Source: an uncultured Draconibacterium sp. (GTDB lineage Bacteria > Bacteroidota > Bacteroidia > Bacteroidales > Prolixibacteraceae). From it: a DNA stretch of 64,000 nucleotides. The notes beneath the pieces were generated by a model that was not told where the DNA came from, made no database searches, and saw nothing but the letters and a program-made list of their open reading frames with translations. Shown one piece after another: positions 27,131 to 35,663 of this stretch. The translations under genes were made by a program, and so were the position numbers. How positions within the stretch are numbered: the first letter of the stretch is position 1; each line of letters begins with the position of its first letter. Location of the stretch: contig NZ_OY781464.1 in the NCBI RefSeq assembly GCF_963676735.1, positions 1,893,001 to 1,957,000 of the forward strand. Direction: 5' to 3'.

Positions 27131-27550
27131 ATGAAACATCAATTATTGGTTTTATTGCTGATGGTTGCAGGCACTGCAGCGATGGCGTCAAATAACAAAA
27201 CAATGGAAGAAAATAACAACAAACTGGCTGTACTCTGGACAAGCGGCGATCCGGATGTAGCAGAGAAAATGGCATTTATGTATACCTACAATGCAAAAAA
27301 GCAAGGTTGGTTTGAGGAGGTAGTTTTAATTATTTGGGGCCCCTCGGCTAAACTTGCCGCTGAAAATGAAATGATACAAGAATACATTAAAAAGATGCAG
27401 GAAGCAGGTGTAAAAACAGAAGCCTGTTTATACTGTGCAAAAATGTATGATGCGGATAAAAAACTTGCCGAACTTGGCGTTGACGTAAAGGGAATGGGAA
27501 TTCCACTGTCTGAATATTTAAAAGATGGCTGGAGAACATTAAGCCTTTAA
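27131..27550 (+). CDS. DsrE-like protein with signal peptide
   Basis: A 139-residue protein of the DsrE/DsrF-like fold (WTSGDPDVAEKMAFMYTYNAKKQGWF, VVLIIWGPSAKL), the fold used in sulfur-relay proteins. A 20-residue hydrophobic leader ending AAMA predicts export, unusual for sulfur-relay subunits. It retains a Cys pair (CLYC) in the segment where some relatives carry the active cysteine, but a persulfide role here is only inference. It follows the YkgJ-like gene and is followed by a terminator. Confidence 0.75.
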   Translation: MKHQLLVLLLMVAGTAAMASNNKTMEENNNKLAVLWTSGDPDVAEKMAFMYTYNAKKQGWFEEVVLIIWGPSAKLAAENEMIQEYIKKMQEAGVKTEACLYCAKMYDADKKLAELGVDVKGMGIPLSEYLKDGWRTLSL

Positions 27551-27557
27551 AATAAAA

Positions 27558-27586
27558 AAGCATCCGACATTAGTCGGATGCTTCTC
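27558..27586. terminator. Terminator between DsrE-like and DUF2795 genes
   Basis: 11-bp perfect stem AAGCATCCGAC/GTCGGATGCTT with loop ATTA, A-rich on the left and T-containing on the right; probably bidirectional for convergent genes. Confidence 0.85.
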
Positions 27587-27603
27587 AATATCATTTCTTT
27601 CTT

Positions 27604-27825
27604 CTAATATTCATCTTCATTAAAAAAGAAATCATCTTTACTCGGATAATCCGGCCAGATATCCTCGATGCTTTCATACATCTCCCCTTCATCTTCTATC
27701 TCCTGCAAATTTTCAATCACTTCAAGGGGTGCTCCTGAACGGATTGCATAATCAATCAATTCATCTTTTGTTGCCGGCCATGGTGCATCTTCCAATTTCG
27801 ATGCTAATTCCAGAGTCCAATACAT
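27604..27825 (-). CDS. DUF2795 domain protein
   Basis: A 73-residue acidic protein beginning MYWTLELASKLEDAPWPATK, a highly conserved Bacteroidota form of DUF2795, with an Asp/Glu-rich tail ending FFFNEDEY. The family is small, soluble and without a known function. It stands alone on the minus strand between a terminator and the adenosyltransferase gene. Confidence 0.8.
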   Translation of the reverse strand: MYWTLELASKLEDAPWPATKDELIDYAIRSGAPLEVIENLQEIEDEGEMYESIEDIWPDYPSKDDFFFNEDEY

Positions 27826-27918
27826 GTGTCTACAGTTTTATGTGGTTAAACTCGATTTTTATATTGGCGCGAATATAACAAAAAAACAATACCAAAAAAC
27901 GTTAGACAAAAAAAAATA

Positions 27919-28476
27919 TCAATACTCCCAAGTTGTTTCTTCCACACCTTTATCGAAGCTGAGTTTACGCGCTAAAACAAATAAATAATCAGAAAGCCGG
28001 TTCATGTATTTTATTAATTCGGATTGAACCGGCGCTTGTTCAGCAAATTCAAGTATCCGGCGTTCGGCTCTTCGGCATATGGTTCGGGCCACATGACACT
28101 GGGCTGCAGACAGTTCGCCTCCCGGAAGTATGAAATTACGCAAATCCGGCAACTGTTCATTAAAAACATCAATGGCTTTTTCAAGCATCTCAATGTCTTC
28201 GTTTTTTACAAGCAAGCCAGCAGTATATTCTTCCCCTTTTTCATCAGAAGCCAACCTGGAACCTATGTTAAAAAGTTTATGCTGTATCTGATGCAGTTGC
28301 TTTTTTATCTTCCCATCAATTTCATACGAACGAATCACTCCAATACAAGCATTTAATTCATCAACTGTTCCATAACTCTCTAAGCGCAAGTCAAATTTCT
28401 TTACCCGGCTACCTCCAACCAATCCTGTAGTTCCATCATCACCGGTTTTTGTGTATATTTTAAATTCTTCTGTCAT
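27919..28476 (-). CDS. Cob(I)alamin adenosyltransferase, PduO type
   Basis: Transfers the adenosyl group of ATP to reduced cobalamin, giving adenosylcobalamin. The 185-residue length, the ATP-binding start YTKTGDDGTTGLVGG, the RRAERR motif and the closing YMNRLSDYLFVLAR segment match PduO-type enzymes. It implies a B12-dependent metabolism somewhere in the genome. No cobalamin gene or recognisable cobalamin riboswitch lies next to it; the ABC ATPase gene upstream is separated by a terminator. Confidence 0.93.
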   Translation of the reverse strand: MTEEFKIYTKTGDDGTTGLVGGSRVKKFDLRLESYGTVDELNACIGVIRSYEIDGKIKKQLHQIQHKLFNIGSRLASDEKGEEYTAGLLVKNEDIEMLEKAIDVFNEQLPDLRNFILPGGELSAAQCHVARTICRRAERRILEFAEQAPVQSELIKYMNRLSDYLFVLARKLSFDKGVEETTWEY

Positions 28477-28501
28477 TTTTTATTCTTTAGCTTTTCAACA
28501 T

Positions 28502-28532
28502 AAAAAATCCCGCAATGTTTACCATTCGGGAT
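28502..28532 (-). terminator. Intrinsic terminator after the ABC ATPase gene
   Basis: On the minus strand, ATCCCG...CGGGAT with a further internal ATG/CAT pairing, running into TTTTTT. It separates the ATPase from the adenosyltransferase gene. Confidence 0.75.
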
Positions 28533-28557
28533 ATTGTTTTTATTAAATGTTACAAAG

Positions 28558-29259
28558 TTAATAAATTGGATTTTCATTAATCACATCCGATTCCACCTCG
28601 CCATCTTTTAAACGAATAATCCGGTGGGCATGCATGGCAATATCTTCTTCGTGTGTAACCATCACCAAGGTATTTCCTTTTCTATGAATCTCGGCAAATA
28701 ATTTCATTATCTCTTCTGATATCTTTGAATCCAGGTTTCCGGTTGGTTCATCGGCAAGTAGCAATGCAGGTTTATTTACCAATGCCCTTGCAATTGCAAC
28801 ACGTTGGCGTTGTCCTCCCGACAGCTCATTGGGTTTGTGTTCCATCCGATCTGCAAGGCCAACATCAACCAGAGTTTCTTCGGCCATTTTTTTTCGTTCG
28901 GCCTTTCGTTTGCCAGCATAAACCAAGGGGAGCATTACATTCTCAAGAGCCGTATTCCTGGGCAAAAGGTTAAATACCTGGAAAACAAATCCGATTTCTG
29001 AATTACGTATTTCTGCAAGCCGGTCATCCGTTAAGCTACTCACATCTTTTCCGTTCAACACATAAGTTCCGCTGGTGGGAGTATCTAAACATCCGATAAT
29101 ATTCATCAGTGTTGATTTTCCCGAGCCCGAAGCCCCCATAATGGCAACATATTCGCCTTTATAAATATCCAGGGTAACCGAACGAAGTGCCCGAACCTCC
29201 TGCGTTCCCACTTTGTAGGTTTTTACAATCTTGTCTACGTGAATAATTTTTTCTTGCAT
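28558..29259 (-). CDS. ABC transporter ATP-binding protein, LolD/MacB type
   Basis: A 233-residue ATPase subunit: Walker A GASGSGKST, Q-loop, signature LSGGQRQRVAIARAL, Walker B LLLADEPTGNLDS and switch His in MVTHEED. It belongs to the LolD/FtsE/MacB subfamily that powers mechanotransmission or lipoprotein-extraction systems (lolCDE, macAB). No FtsX-type permease is adjacent and a terminator follows directly, so its permease must be encoded elsewhere. The exact system is not determined. Confidence 0.9.
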   Translation of the reverse strand: MQEKIIHVDKIVKTYKVGTQEVRALRSVTLDIYKGEYVAIMGASGSGKSTLMNIIGCLDTPTSGTYVLNGKDVSSLTDDRLAEIRNSEIGFVFQVFNLLPRNTALENVMLPLVYAGKRKAERKKMAEETLVDVGLADRMEHKPNELSGGQRQRVAIARALVNKPALLLADEPTGNLDSKISEEIMKLFAEIHRKGNTLVMVTHEEDIAMHAHRIIRLKDGEVESDVINENPIY

Positions 29260-29474
29260 GGCTTAAATTTATTGTATTGGTAGTTGTTTGTTCTGGAACA
29301 TTACATAACCATTTGTATCGAAAGTAAAGATATGGCTTTCCTGTGGTTCTTGCACAGCAAATAATATTTTTTAAGAATTATTATCATAAGTTACTTTTCG
29401 CCAATTAACAAAAACTGTACCCAAGCGAATAACTCCAATGTTTATTTCTAATTTAATTTAACTTTTCGCGCATA

Positions 29475-29505
29475 TTGTAGCGCTTTAAGCGATTATGTAT
29501 ATTTG
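29475..29505 (+). promoter_or_regulatory. Promoter for recG (-33 TTG, -7 TATATTTG)
   Basis: TTG at 29475-29477, a 20-base spacer, and TATATTTG at 29498-29505. The motif ends four bases before the ATG at 29510, so transcription would begin at or next to the start codon. Confidence 0.65.
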
Positions 29506-29509
29506 CCAC

Positions 29510-31612
29510 ATGCCAGAATTTCTCGATCAGGAAATAAAATTTTTGCCCGGCGTTGGGCCCAAACGGGCTGATGTTTTATTCAAAGAACTGAAAATAAAAA
29601 CGTTCGGAGATTTAATTTATTACTATCCGTATAAATACATTGATCGCACTAAATTTTACAAAGTATCCGGCATTAGCACCGAAATGTCGTACATACAGGT
29701 AAAAGGAGTTTTGCGAGCGCTGGAAACCATTGGCAGCGGAGCTAAACAAAGACTTGTAGGTCGTTTTTCTGACGATACCGGCAGCATGGAGCTGGTTTGG
29801 TTTAGAGGAATTAAATGGCAAAAACAAAACCTGATGGCCGGCAAAAAGTACATTGTTTTTGGTAAGCCGGCCTTATTTAGTGGACGAATTAGTATTGTTC
29901 ACCCCGAAATGGAAACCGAGGAAGAAATACGATTAAAACCGATTGGACTTTTTCAGGGCTATTACAATACTACCGAGAAAATGAAAAAACATTTTCTCAC
30001 CTCAAAAACACTAAACAAATTCCAACTGACATTACTTGGCCTGGCCAAAGGTAAAATTCCGGAAACACTTCCCGAATACCTCACCTCACAGCTAAAGTTA
30101 ATTCCGCTTGAAGAGGCTTTATCCGCTATTCACAAACCGGAAAAACCTGTTGATCTTAAAAAGGCAACTTTCCGGTTAAAATTTGAAGAGTTGTTTTTTA
30201 TCCAGCTAAAAATTCTGGCATTAAAGCACAACCGAAATAAAAAGTTTAAAGGATTTCATTTTGAAAAAGTTGGCTTTAACTTCAATACTTTTTACGAAAA
30301 ACACCTGCCGTTTAGCCTTACCAACGCACAAAAAAAAGTAATTAAAGAAATAAGGCGCGATGTTAACGGCACCTCGCAAATGAATCGCCTGCTGCAGGGC
30401 GATGTAGGCAGCGGTAAAACTCTGGTTGCGCTAATGACCATGCTGCTGGCTATGGACAACGAGTTTCAGAGTTGCTTAATGGCACCTACCGAAATTCTTG
30501 CTCAGCAACATTATCAGTCTATATCAAAAATGCTCGACGGCATGGGGGTAAACGTTGGCTTGCTTACCGGCTCTACCAAAGTTAAACAACGTCGCGAAAT
30601 TCATGAAGCCTTGCAATCAGGTACCATGCAGATAATTATTGGCACTCATGCCTTAATTGAAGACACTGTAAATTTTAAGCGGCTGGGTTTGGTTATTGTT
30701 GATGAGCAGCACCGTTTTGGAGTAGCACAACGCGCCAAATTGTGGAAAAAGAACGACTTAATTCCGCCACACATTTTGGTAATGACCGCGACTCCTATTC
30801 CCCGCACACTGGCCATGACAGTTTATGGCGACCTGGATGTTTCGGTTATTGATGAATTACCACCGGGAAGGAAACCCATACAAACCATGCATTTTTTTGA
30901 GAACAGAAGGGGGCAGCTAAATCGTTTTTTAAAACAACAAATAGATAAGGGCACGCAGGTTTACATTGTTTACCCGCTTATCTCGGAGTCGGAAAAAATG
31001 GACTTAAAAAACCTGGAAGAAGGTTACCGTCATATTTCCGAAACTTTTCCGGATTATAAAATTAGCATGGTGCACGGAAAAATGAAACCCAACATTAAAG
31101 AGAATGCCATGCAGGCTTTTAAGCGCGGAGAAACACAAATAATGGTAGCTACCACAGTAATTGAGGTGGGTGTTGACGTGCCCAATGCAGCGGTTATGGT
31201 AATTGAAAGTGCCGAGCGCTTCGGACTTTCGCAGTTACACCAGTTGCGCGGGCGTGTTGGACGCGGAGCCGAACAATCGTATTGTATTCTTATGTCGTCG
31301 TATAAAATAAGCACCGAAAGCCGTAAGCGACTGGATACCATGGTGCGCACCAACGATGGATTTGAAATTGCTGAAGTTGACATGAAACTTCGGGGCCCCG
31401 GTGATTTAGAGGGGACACAACAAAGTGGGATGGGTTTCGATCTTAAAATTGCCAACCTGGGCAAAGACGGCGAAATATTACAACTGGCACGAAATACAGC
31501 CAATGACATACTTGATAATGATCCCTTATTGCAGAAAGAAGAAAACCGCATTTTGCTCAGAAGTCTGTTGGAATCGAAAGATACCGGCTTCGACTGGAGT
31601 TCGATAAGTTAA
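29510..31612 (+). CDS. recG: ATP-dependent DNA helicase RecG
   Basis: Branch-migrating helicase that remodels stalled forks and Holliday junctions. The N-terminal FLPGVGPKRADVLF wedge region and OB-type fold are followed by Walker A GDVGSGKT, the DEAD-like box VDEQHRFG, motif III TATPIPRT and motif VI QLHQLRGRVGRG. About 700 residues, normal for RecG. I prefer ATG 29510 (MPEFLDQE) over the one at 29495, since the earlier ATG overlaps the -7 promoter motif. The aldo/keto reductase gene begins 48 bases downstream. Confidence 0.95.
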   Translation: MPEFLDQEIKFLPGVGPKRADVLFKELKIKTFGDLIYYYPYKYIDRTKFYKVSGISTEMSYIQVKGVLRALETIGSGAKQRLVGRFSDDTGSMELVWFRGIKWQKQNLMAGKKYIVFGKPALFSGRISIVHPEMETEEEIRLKPIGLFQGYYNTTEKMKKHFLTSKTLNKFQLTLLGLAKGKIPETLPEYLTSQLKLIPLEEALSAIHKPEKPVDLKKATFRLKFEELFFIQLKILALKHNRNKKFKGFHFEKVGFNFNTFYEKHLPFSLTNAQKKVIKEIRRDVNGTSQMNRLLQGDVGSGKTLVALMTMLLAMDNEFQSCLMAPTEILAQQHYQSISKMLDGMGVNVGLLTGSTKVKQRREIHEALQSGTMQIIIGTHALIEDTVNFKRLGLVIVDEQHRFGVAQRAKLWKKNDLIPPHILVMTATPIPRTLAMTVYGDLDVSVIDELPPGRKPIQTMHFFENRRGQLNRFLKQQIDKGTQVYIVYPLISESEKMDLKNLEEGYRHISETFPDYKISMVHGKMKPNIKENAMQAFKRGETQIMVATTVIEVGVDVPNAAVMVIESAERFGLSQLHQLRGRVGRGAEQSYCILMSSYKISTESRKRLDTMVRTNDGFEIAEVDMKLRGPGDLEGTQQSGMGFDLKIANLGKDGEILQLARNTANDILDNDPLLQKEENRILLRSLLESKDTGFDWSSIS

Positions 31613-31660
31613 AATATTACTTAACTTTAGGCCAGACATACACCTGCAAATCATTAAAAA

Positions 31661-32656
31661 ATGGAAAAAATACAATTACCCGCATCTGATGTAAAAATAA
31701 CGCCTATAACCTTTGGAGCCTGGGCAATAGGTGGCTGGTTTTGGGGTGGATCGGAAGAAAAAGAATCGGTAAAAGCAATTGAAGCAGCTGTTGCGAACGG
31801 AATGACAAGCATTGACACTGCTCCGGTTTATGGCTTTGGCCAAAGCGAAGAGTTTGTGGCGAAAGCAATAAAAGGAAAACGAGAAAAAGTAGAGTTACTT
31901 ACAAAGTTCGGTTTGGTGTGGGATCGTAAGTCAAAACATCTGCATTACGAAAAAACTTTCGATAATCAGGGTAATCCGATTAGTTTGTACCGCCTGGCTA
32001 CCAAAGAAAATGTGATTCGCGAGTGCGAAGACTGTTTACGACGACTGGGTACCGATTATATTGATTTGTTTCAGCAACACTGGCCCGATAATTTTACACC
32101 GGTTGATGAAACTATGGAAGCACTGGAAATATTAAAAACACAAGGTAAAATTCGTGCTGCCGGTGTTAGCAATTATTCTATGCAGGAAATGAAAAAAGCT
32201 GAAAACTATTTTACCCTTTCGGCAAACCAGGTTCCGTACAGCATGGTAAACCGTACTATAGAAAAGGAGCTTGTTCCCTATTGTTTGGAGAACAACAAAG
32301 CAATAATTGCCTACAGCCCCTTGCAGCGGGGAGTTCTTACGGGAAAAATTACCACCAATTATCAGTTCAGTGATGGCGATCACCGGCCAGGCACCCCATT
32401 TTTTAAAGAGCCAAATCTGACGCGAATTAATACATTTCTGGATAAAATCAGACCGTATGCCGAATCCCAAAACGTTACGCTGGCCCAACTGGTTTTAAAA
32501 TGGACATTGCTGCAACCCGGCATCAGCTGTGTTTTGGCCGGAGCAAGAAACGAAAAACAGGTGCTGGAAAATATGAAAGCAAATGAGGTAGTACTTTCGG
32601 AAAGCGACCTGAATCAAATTACCTTACAACTAAATCAATTAAAGCTTGAACCCTGA
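31661..32656 (+). CDS. Aldo/keto reductase
   Basis: A 331-residue NADP-dependent oxidoreductase of the AKR superfamily. The catalytic set is visible: Asp and Tyr in SIDTAPVYGFGQSE, Lys in LLTKFGL and the His position in LFQQHWPD; the C-terminal AGARNEKQVLEN segment is the cofactor phosphate site. It resembles the general-stress aldo/keto reductases of bacteria. Substrate not assigned. It may be transcribed with recG, although a near-consensus TAACTTTA lies upstream. Confidence 0.88.
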   Translation: MEKIQLPASDVKITPITFGAWAIGGWFWGGSEEKESVKAIEAAVANGMTSIDTAPVYGFGQSEEFVAKAIKGKREKVELLTKFGLVWDRKSKHLHYEKTFDNQGNPISLYRLATKENVIRECEDCLRRLGTDYIDLFQQHWPDNFTPVDETMEALEILKTQGKIRAAGVSNYSMQEMKKAENYFTLSANQVPYSMVNRTIEKELVPYCLENNKAIIAYSPLQRGVLTGKITTNYQFSDGDHRPGTPFFKEPNLTRINTFLDKIRPYAESQNVTLAQLVLKWTLLQPGISCVLAGARNEKQVLENMKANEVVLSESDLNQITLQLNQLKLEP

Positions 32657-32657
32657 T

Positions 32658-33491
32658 TTACGTTAGTTCAAAAAACAACTTTTGAAGCATACGAGTAACT
32701 TTCCCGGGTTTTCCGTCGGCAATTTTACGGTCTTCAATTTGAATAACCGGACAAATTTCACTGCCTGTTCCGGCCATAAAAACTTCGTCCATTTCAAAAA
32801 GTTCTTCCGGTGTAAACAATCGTTCTTCAAACGGAATATTATTTTTTACACAAATTTCAAGAATTACCTTTCGGGTAATACCGGGTAAAATTAAATTCGA
32901 CAACGGACGCGTTATAACCACTCCATTTTTCACACAAAACACACTTGAATGTGTGGCTTCAGTAACCCAACCATCGCGCACAAGAATACACTCGCCCGCC
33001 CCACTTTGGTGTGCCTGGTTAAACAACATTGTATTGGGCAACAACGACACCGATTTTATATCGCAGCGCTGCCAACGAATATCGTCGTTTATTATCACCT
33101 TAATGCCATTCTCCAGTTTTTGGAAAAACGAAGGTAAATCAAAAGCGAAGGCGTAAATTGTTGGCTTAATACCATCAGGGTAATAATGTACTCTGGTTGC
33201 AGTTCCGCGAGTTACCTGCAGGTAGATACCGGCGTGTTTGTTTTGTTTACTGTTTTGGTTAATTAACCGGGTAAAAATATTTTCCAGTTCGCTGGTATTC
33301 CATTTTATACCAATTTCTTTTAAACTCCGGGTTAAGCGCTCCTGATGATCGAATAAACGAAACGCTTTACCATTGTAATATTTTACCACTTCGTAAACAC
33401 CATCGGCAAACAAAAACCCACGGTCGTTTGGCGATATGCAGGCCTCTTCTTCATTAATAAATGTTCCGTTTAAATAAATAATATTGCTCAT
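32658..33491 (-). CDS. Aminotransferase class IV (D-amino-acid or branched-chain type)
   Basis: A 277-residue fold-type IV PLP enzyme. FLFADGVYEVVKYYNG, the PLP Lys in CDIKSVSLLPNTM, and the phosphate-binding EATHSSVFCV and MAGTGSEICPV motifs are present. The length and the opening IYLNGTFINEEEACISPNDRG fit D-amino-acid transaminases, but branched-chain and aminodeoxychorismate enzymes share this fold, so the substrate is uncertain. It is convergent with the aldo/keto reductase with almost no gap. Confidence 0.82.
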   Translation of the reverse strand: MSNIIYLNGTFINEEEACISPNDRGFLFADGVYEVVKYYNGKAFRLFDHQERLTRSLKEIGIKWNTSELENIFTRLINQNSKQNKHAGIYLQVTRGTATRVHYYPDGIKPTIYAFAFDLPSFFQKLENGIKVIINDDIRWQRCDIKSVSLLPNTMLFNQAHQSGAGECILVRDGWVTEATHSSVFCVKNGVVITRPLSNLILPGITRKVILEICVKNNIPFEERLFTPEELFEMDEVFMAGTGSEICPVIQIEDRKIADGKPGKVTRMLQKLFFELT

Positions 33492-33520
33492 ATTTGGCAG
33501 TAGTTGGTAATAACCGGTTA

Positions 33521-33565
33521 AAAATAGAAAAAGGGATCCAATTGCTTGAATCCCTTTTCTATTTT
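33521..33565 (-). terminator. Intrinsic terminator after the RNA-binding protein gene
   Basis: Long hairpin formed by AAAATAGAAAAAGGGA and TCCCTTTTCTATTTT with a single bulged A, ending in T residues on the minus strand. Confidence 0.8.
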
Positions 33566-33585
33566 ATCAAAAAGTTTTTTTGATC

Positions 33586-33894
33586 CTAGTAACGATCGCG
33601 ACGTTGGTAACCACCGCCACCGCGGTTAAAACCACCGCCACCACGATTGTTCTCACGTGGTTTCGATTCGTTTACTTTAATGTTACGGCCACCTACTTCA
33701 GCGTTATTTAGCTCTTCGATAGCTTTTGTGGCTTCCGAGTCGTCTTCCATTTCAATAAAACCAAAACCTTTGCTACGGCCAGTAAATTTGTCCATAATGA
33801 TTTTAGCAGAAGCAACTTCGCCATACTCTTCAAAAATTTCTCTCAAATCTTCTTCGCCTAAGTTAAAAGGCAAATTTCCAATGTAAATGTTCAT
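33586..33894 (-). CDS. RRM-type RNA-binding protein with RG-rich tail
   Basis: A 102-residue protein with one RNA-recognition motif: RNP2 IYIGNLPF and RNP1 RSKGFGFIEM, then a Gly/Arg-rich tail (NRGGGGFNRGGGGYQRRDRY). Such Bacteroidota RRM proteins are abundant and bind single-stranded RNA, probably as chaperones or post-transcriptional regulators. Promoter position implies an untranslated leader of about 230 bases, which suggests control at the mRNA level as seen for cold-shock genes. A strong terminator follows, so it is monocistronic. Confidence 0.92.
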   Translation of the reverse strand: MNIYIGNLPFNLGEEDLREIFEEYGEVASAKIIMDKFTGRSKGFGFIEMEDDSEATKAIEELNNAEVGGRNIKVNESKPRENNRGGGGFNRGGGGYQRRDRY

Positions 33895-34124
33895 TTTATA
33901 CTCTATTTAAAGTTAATTTATTCATCTATCTTACCGATCACCAGAAAGAACCTGTCAAAATGCATTACATCGAGGAGTTACTTAAATACAGTATAAAAGA
34001 AGCTAGTATAACGATTGAAATAACGTCGTGAAAAACAAGAGATAGACGAACTGTCCGGTTGTTTTGAATATCAATAAAAAAAGACCATCATTAAATGCTA
34101 ATTGACAGACCTTTCTGTTAATTA
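33895..34124 (-). promoter_or_regulatory. Long 5' leader of the RRM protein gene
   Basis: About 230 bases without a gene between the -7 motif and the start codon. I see no clear riboswitch; short inverted segments are present but not convincing. Function inferred only from its length. Confidence 0.4.
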
Positions 34125-34130
34125 ACTGCC

Positions 34131-34159
34131 CAAAGGTAATCCTTTATTCGAACTAACAA
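34131..34159 (-). promoter_or_regulatory. Promoter for the RRM protein gene
   Basis: Minus strand TACCTTTG (34138-34131) with TTG (34159-34157) 18 bases upstream, a good match to the Bacteroidota consensus. Confidence 0.6.
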
Positions 34160-34190
34160 ACTAAAATTAATATATTTCTTTAACATACGA

Positions 34191-34904
34191 TTATTGTTCA
34201 ATTAAATCGCGAATAACTGCGCTGGCAATAAAACAGCCAAATACGGGCGGCATATACGAAACGGTTCCAACAGTTGATTTTTTATTCTGACCTTCTTCCA
34301 GACGCACCGCATTCTCATCTATTTCTTCTGAAGAGAAGACAACTTTTACCCCTTTTTTTATTCCCAGGCGCGATAAACGTTTACGCATCATTTTTGCCAA
34401 TTTGCAGTTGTATGATTTTTTTATGTCGCAAAGTTCAACTTTTGAGGGGTCCATTTTTCCTCCGGCTCCCATCGAGCTAATTACCGGAAGCCCCAACTGC
34501 AAGGCATGATAAACCAGAAAAACTTTAGGCGATAGCGTATCGATAGCATCAACCACATAATTAAAGGCCTGGCTTTTTAACAGTTCAATGGTCTTTTCAT
34601 CGCGAATAAAGTTGTTCACAATACTTAGTTCCAACTCGGGGTTGATATCTTTAAAACGTTTGGCCAGCACTTCGGCTTTTGGCATACCGGTTGTACTTTG
34701 CAAAGCCGGTAACTGCCGGTTACGGTTGGTTTTCTCCACCACGTCTCCATCAACTATGGTCATTTTTCCAATACCAGCCCGGCATAGCTGTTCGGCGGCA
34801 TAAGCCCCCACTCCTCCTAATCCAACCACCAAAACATTAGCCCCTTTAAGTTTTGCCAATCTATCTTGTCCGAGTAACAGCTCGGTTCGTTCCAACCAGT
34901 GCAT
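34191..34904 (-). CDS. tcdA: tRNA threonylcarbamoyladenosine dehydratase (TcdA/ThiF-like)
   Basis: An E1-like ATP-dependent enzyme that cyclises t6A to ct6A in tRNA. VLVVGLGGVGAYAAEQL is the nucleotide-binding loop, DGDVVEKTNRNRQ the adenylation motif, and VDAID and GSVSYMPPVFG-like C-terminal sequences place it with TcdA (formerly YgdL) rather than ThiF or MoeB; CxxC zinc motifs are absent. I start at ATG 34904 (MHWLERTELL), 237 residues, which matches family N-termini. It ends the elbB-tatD-tcdA run. Confidence 0.87.
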   Translation of the reverse strand: MHWLERTELLLGQDRLAKLKGANVLVVGLGGVGAYAAEQLCRAGIGKMTIVDGDVVEKTNRNRQLPALQSTTGMPKAEVLAKRFKDINPELELSIVNNFIRDEKTIELLKSQAFNYVVDAIDTLSPKVFLVYHALQLGLPVISSMGAGGKMDPSKVELCDIKKSYNCKLAKMMRKRLSRLGIKKGVKVVFSSEEIDENAVRLEEGQNKKSTVGTVSYMPPVFGCFIASAVIRDLIEQ

Positions 34905-34948
34905 ATTTTTTTGCTTTCTGTTTAAGCGGCAAAGAAACAAATTTGTAC

Positions 34949-35638
34949 TTAAAACCGCTCTGACGACAAAGAATTTTCTATTTGATTAAAGTTTTTCCAG
35001 ATTGATCGTTTCAGGTCTTCCAGGTTTATATTCTTTAATTTAGCCGCACGCTCGTATATGGATGACACCTCAAGGTCGAGCTCATCAGTTTCCAAAAATA
35101 TTTTATCAAGTGGCAGGTAGTTAAATGAGTCAACAGCTTTTGAGTTTTCGCGAAACAAACTTTGACCAAATGAAAACAAGAATCCTTTTGAAACCAGTTG
35201 CTTGGTTATTTCCAGGCTACCGTTGTAGGCATGAAGAATCCAGGGCATTACCGGATTCATTTTATGCCGTAATGCAACAACTTCGTTTAAAGCCTTAACG
35301 CAATGAATAATTAGCGGATACTGGTACTCTTCGGCCATTACCGCCTGTGCTTCAAAAACCCTTAATTGCTCGATAAAGTCGCCTCCATTTATTTTATCCA
35401 ACCCGGCTTCTCCTACAAAAATAACATGGTCAAACTCCAATGCTTCTTCCACCATTTGCAGGGCTTCATTGTTGGCTTGCTTTGTCCCAATATGCCAGGG
35501 ATGAAGCCCCACCGAATAGAAATTCCTACCCGAAAAAGCAGCGAAACCATCTCCCGGAAAAATATTCTGTACCGTAACGGTATTGGTTTCTTTCCGGTAC
35601 GGATGTGTGTGAATATCAATATAGGGAATAGATGACAT
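34949..35638 (-). CDS. TatD family metal-dependent hydrolase
   Basis: A 229-residue TIM-barrel hydrolase, shorter than the usual 260. The metal ligands IDIHTHP at the N-terminus, GEAGLD, IIHCVKA, a His in ILHAYNG and the terminal Asp in LETDEL are all present. TatD enzymes act as 3'-5' DNases/RNases or have other phosphoesterase roles. It starts 25 bases after elbB and lies 44 bases before tcdA; all three are probably one operon. Confidence 0.85.
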   Translation of the reverse strand: MSSIPYIDIHTHPYRKETNTVTVQNIFPGDGFAAFSGRNFYSVGLHPWHIGTKQANNEALQMVEEALEFDHVIFVGEAGLDKINGGDFIEQLRVFEAQAVMAEEYQYPLIIHCVKALNEVVALRHKMNPVMPWILHAYNGSLEITKQLVSKGFLFSFGQSLFRENSKAVDSFNYLPLDKIFLETDELDLEVSSIYERAAKLKNINLEDLKRSIWKNFNQIENSLSSERF

Positions 35639-35663
35639 AAGCCGTAAAGATGGATAAAATCAA

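Noticed and set aside
28558..29259. Complete LolCDE or MacAB system
   Set aside because: Only the ATPase is present; no permease or adaptor gene adjoins it and a terminator follows.
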